Positions 6,052 through 7,951 of a stretch of DNA of 7,951 bases are shown here, piece by piece (the stretch's first letter is position 1; every line of letters starts with the position of its first letter). Position numbers and translations under genes: made by a program. Source of the DNA: JBCBZH01 sp039815415. Lineage in GTDB: Bacteria; Bacteroidota; Rhodothermia; Rhodothermales; Rubricoccaceae. The DNA lies in assembly GCA_039815415.1 (NCBI GenBank), contig JBCBZH010000207.1, positions 1 through 7,951 on the forward strand. The letters are read 5' to 3'. A model generated the notes under the pieces. That model did no database searches. It saw only the letters and a list, made by a program, of their open reading frames with translations, and was not told where the DNA came from.

Positions 6052-7269
6052 CATCTCGTCCAGCTCCGCCAGCGCGTCGCGGAGGTCACGTGTGGCCTCG
6101 GTGGTGGGCAAGATGGCCGTCCCGGCTTCGCCCACGCCAACACTCTCCCAGAGGTCGTACACGGGCCGCGCGAGCACGTCCTCTCGGAGGCGCAAGCCGT
6201 GGCGCGCGAACACCGGCCTCAGCTCCTCTGCACGGGCGGCGAGCTGGCGAAGCGTGGACTGGTAGGCGTGCTGCACCACCTCCTTCCGCGCCGCGAACGA
6301 AAACACGTTCGTGAAGAACATGGTGTAGTCCTCCTTCTGCGGCTCGAACAGGACGAGGTCAGCGCCTGCATAGCGCTCCTCGTAGGCCGCCATACCGGTC
6401 GACATCCGGCTGTGGATGAGTGTGCGGAACGTCTGGCTCATCACCCCTGGCATGCCCCGGTCAATGAGCTGGCCGCGCTTCATGGCCCCCAGCGCGACAG
6501 CCTGAGACGTGTCTACAGGTACAATCGGGTTGACGCAGATCACCAGCTCGGCACCGCGGTTGAACGCCACTGACGCGTGGACGGTCTTGTGAAGCACGCC
6601 ATCGACAAACTGACGCCCGTCAATCTCAACCGGTGGATAGAGACCCGGCAGCGCCGTCGAGGCCTGCACGGCGAGGCTGATGGGGGTCTGGCTCGCATCG
6701 CTGGACCCAAAGCGAATCGACTCCCCAGAGTCGAGATCTGAGGCGACCACGTACAGCTCGTTCTCGAGCTGGCGGAAGTCATCCGTGCGGCCCTCGCGGT
6801 CGAACAGCGTCTCGAGATACTTACGCAGTGGGCGGTTGTCGAAGATGCCCACCGGAACGGCCCGCCCGAGGCGCTCGATGAGCGCCGAGACGATGCCGCT
6901 CGTGCCCTTCGGGTCCTTGATGGCCGACACCAGCGCGTCGAACACCAGTCCGGGGACGCGCTTGCCGCTCTTGGCGTACTCGCCGAAGGCAGGCGACAGA
7001 AACAGCTCGGGGCGGAAGGCATTGTCGCCAGGCTCCTCGCCCACCACCGATCGCGCCATCTCGGCCGTGGTGATGCCGTTGGCGAGGCACGCGCCTACCA
7101 GTGCGCCGGCCGACACGCCGACCGTGACCGGCACGTTGTTAAGATCCAGGCCTTCGATGGCGTCATCCAGAGCGCGCAACACGCCGATCTCATAGATGGC
7201 TCCGGCGGGGCCGCCGCCCGCGAGAGCGAGGCCGATGGTTCCAGTCGTGTGGTGGTCGACGATCTGCAT
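6040..7269 (-). CDS. Patatin-like lipid acyl hydrolase (409 aa)
   Basis: Patatin-like proteins are Ser-Asp dyad lipid acyl hydrolases. The family elements are in order: the glycine-rich oxyanion loop LALAGGGPAG at residues 14-23, the nucleophile elbow GVSAG with Ser53, and FVDGVLHKTV at 221-230 with the catalytic Asp223. The final DG motif is DGV rather than the common DGG or DGA. There is no signal peptide or obvious membrane helix, so a cytoplasmic or lipid-surface location is likely. The C-terminal 180 residues, with ASVAFNRGAELVICVNP and then a helical region, are typical of bacterial cytosolic patatins. I chose the ATG at 7267-7269, which puts the first strand close to the N-terminus and has an AT-rich leader (AATT). 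An ATG at 7327-7329 would add 20 residues. A phasin gene lies upstream, separated by a terminator. Substrate could be phospholipid or a storage polyester; the sequence does not decide. Confidence 0.88.
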   Translation of the reverse strand: MQIVDHHTTGTIGLALAGGGPAGAIYEIGVLRALDDAIEGLDLNNVPVTVGVSAGALVGACLANGITTAEMARSVVGEEPGDNAFRPELFLSPAFGEYAKSGKRVPGLVFDALVSAIKDPKGTSGIVSALIERLGRAVPVGIFDNRPLRKYLETLFDREGRTDDFRQLENELYVVASDLDSGESIRFGSSDASQTPISLAVQASTALPGLYPPVEIDGRQFVDGVLHKTVHASVAFNRGAELVICVNPIVPVDTSQAVALGAMKRGQLIDRGMPGVMSQTFRTLIHSRMSTGMAAYEERYAGADLVLFEPQKEDYTMFFTNVFSFAARKEVVQHAYQSTLRQLAARAEELRPVFARHGLRLREDVLARPVYDLWESVGVGEAGTAILPTTEATRDLRDALAELDEMLGA

Positions 7270-7302
7270 AATTGGAAGCGCTTTCGTCCGGTCAGGATAC
7301 AA

Positions 7303-7312
7303 CGAGCTGGCG
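7303..7312 (+). repeat. Copy of the iterated word upstream of the patatin gene
   Basis: CGAGCTGGCG lies 34 bp upstream of the preferred patatin start (7269), in the expected promoter zone. If translation starts instead at the ATG at 7327-7329, this copy falls within the coding sequence (as TASS), so its intergenic status depends on the start. Confidence 0.6.
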
Positions 7313-7363
7313 GTGTCTTTGCGTGCCATCGACCAGAAAACGGCCGAGACCGCACACAACCAA

Positions 7364-7396
7364 GCGTCCCCCGGAAGACGAGCCTCCGGGGGACGC
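7364..7396 (-). terminator. Intrinsic terminator for the phasin gene
   Basis: GCGTCCCCCGGA (7364-7375) and TCCGGGGGACGC (7385-7396) form a perfect 12-bp GC-rich stem with a 9-nt loop. On the minus strand the stem is followed by TTGGTTGTGTG, a T-rich tail. It lies about 40 nt after the phasin stop and about 95 bp before the patatin start, so patatin probably has its own promoter. This is the strongest terminator in the window. Confidence 0.85.
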
Positions 7397-7402
7397 TGAG
7401 AA

Positions 7403-7422
7403 TGCAGCCTTACGGGGCTGCA
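7403..7422 (-). terminator. Small hairpin preceding the main phasin terminator
   Basis: TGCAGCC (7403-7409) and GGCTGCA (7416-7422) form a 7-bp stem with a 6-nt loop, 12 nt after the phasin stop. It has no T-run of its own. It stands in tandem with the stronger hairpin at 7364-7396 and may help termination or protect the 3' end of the message. Confidence 0.5.
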
Positions 7423-7434
7423 GGACCAGATGCA

Positions 7435-7951
7435 CTAGGCGTGCTGCTCCTGAACGCGGGCAAACGCCTTGTCGGCGGTCTCCTTGCCCTGAACCTTCTC
7501 GACGACCACCTCACCGACGCGGATCTCGTACCAGCCGCCACCGACTGCCTCGAGAACCAGCTCGTCGCTGGTGGTCGCAGCGCTCTCGCTCTTCAGAGAG
7601 TCGATATGCTTGGTGAGCCGCTCCACGCTGGCGGTCAGCTCCGAGATCTCCTCACGGGTCGGTACGCCAAGCCGCTTCATGACCACGGCGACGGCCTCCT
7701 GAACGCGGTCTTCCATCTTGTCCGCAGTCTCCTCCGCCATGTACTTGGCGTCCTTGACGCGAGACGTGACCGCATCGGAGGCCTTGTCCGAGGCATCGTC
7801 GAGCTGCTCGCGGATAGCCTTGACGCGCTTGGCGATGGTAACCTTCAGTGGCCGCGTGAACCGCAGATCGTAGCAGTGGTTCGCCAGCGACCTGTCCTCG
7901 CCGAGCGGGGCGGCGTTTCGAGGAAGGGGACGGGGGGATGGGGGGAAGAGA
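7435..7951 (-). CDS. Phasin-family granule-associated protein, 5' end cut or corrupted at contig edge
   Basis: Phasins coat polyhydroxyalkanoate granules. The diagnostic segment runs from the first ATG (7738-7740): an amphipathic, Ala/Glu-rich helix, then MKRLGVPTREEISELTASVE (21-40 from that ATG) and VERLTKHIDSLK, matching the PhaI/PhaF-type 'LGVPTREEI--L---V--L' pattern. The last 45 residues (from DELVLEAVGGGWYEIRVGEV on) look beta-rich and are not part of the classic phasin helix; I do not recognise them. The frame stays open to the right edge, and about 35 codons upstream of the ATG (AIREQLDDASDKASDAVTSR and neighbours) keep the same helical, charged composition and codon bias, so the true start is probably upstream. 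No in-frame ATG, GTG or TTG exists there, so the start is off the contig or damaged; a CTG at 7846-7848 is possible. Beyond about 7860 the reading looks less like protein. Confidence 0.75.
   Translation of the reverse strand, partial: LFPPSPRPLPRNAAPLGEDRSLANHCYDLRFTRPLKVTIAKRVKAIREQLDDASDKASDAVTSRVKDAKYMAEETADKMEDRVQEAVAVVMKRLGVPTREEISELTASVERLTKHIDSLKSESAATTSDELVLEAVGGGWYEIRVGEVVVEKVQGKETADKAFARVQEQHA
7919..7951 (+). other. Purine/G-run tail at contig end
   Basis: The final 33 bases are almost all purine, with G-runs of 4, 6 and 6 (GGGGACGGGGGGATGGGGGG within 7926-7945). The tail is unlike anything else in the window, and it coincides with the point where the phasin reading becomes protein-unlike. 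Low-quality or dark-cycle G calls at a read end are the simplest reading, given adapter at the other end. A genuine G-rich tract, able to form a quadruplex, is the alternative. Confidence 0.5.

Noticed and set aside
7270..7359. Patatin start at the TTG at 7357-7359
   Set aside because: It would add 30 residues before the first strand and place the start almost against the phasin terminator. The ATGs at 7267-7269 or 7327-7329 are better.
1..7951. CRISPR array, tRNA/rRNA genes, or insertion sequence
   Set aside because: No regularly spaced direct repeats, cloverleaf-like segments, rRNA-like stretches or transposase reading frames were seen. The iterated word is unevenly spaced and occurs in both orientations.

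Overview
This window reads as the end-to-end assembly of a small contig from a GC-rich bacterium. The left edge (1-13) is exactly the 3' end of a standard Illumina adapter, and the right edge dissolves into runs of G. Both terminal genes are cut by the ends. The most likely source is a high-GC Bacteroidota/Rhodothermota-type organism. None of the starts I can place has a recognisable Shine-Dalgarno sequence, and there is a bacillithiol-linked bacilliredoxin. The phylum call is an inference.

Layout from left to right: the N-terminal 79 codons of ferrochelatase (hemH, minus, 14-252); a short hairpin-bearing gap; a 720-aa CYTH-HTH-acidic linker-CHAD protein (minus, 472-2634); a 226-bp gap holding several inverted repeats; an M3B oligoendopeptidase F (minus, 2861-4665) broken by a single-base frameshift near 4225; a 120-bp divergent gap; a plus-strand pair made of a YtxJ/BrxC-type monothiol bacilliredoxin (4786-5130) and, 7 bp later, a lipoprotein with a thioredoxin-like and a rhodanese-like domain that have both lost their catalytic cysteines (5138-6007); a convergent junction with a hairpin; a patatin-like lipid acyl hydrolase (minus, 6040-7269); two tandem hairpins, the second a good intrinsic terminator; and a phasin-family protein (minus, 7435 to the right edge) that continues upstream of its first ATG.

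Two themes link the genes. The bacilliredoxin/lipoprotein pair points to low-molecular-weight-thiol redox homeostasis. The phasin and patatin genes, together with the polyphosphate-binding type of domains (CYTH, CHAD), suggest storage granules (polyhydroxyalkanoate and polyphosphate), but that link is only inferred from families.

The least expected signal is a short DNA word, CGAGCTGGCGR. Its core GAGCTGGCG occurs 16 times on both strands between 1531 and 7312, against about 0.2 expected from base composition. At least three copies lie outside genes, and two form a perfect 12-bp inverted repeat 20 bp after the pepF stop. It behaves like a genome-wide iterated word (uptake-sequence-, Chi- or HIP1-like) rather than a codon-bias by-product, although codon bias explains part of it. 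I see no RNA genes, CRISPR array or mobile element.
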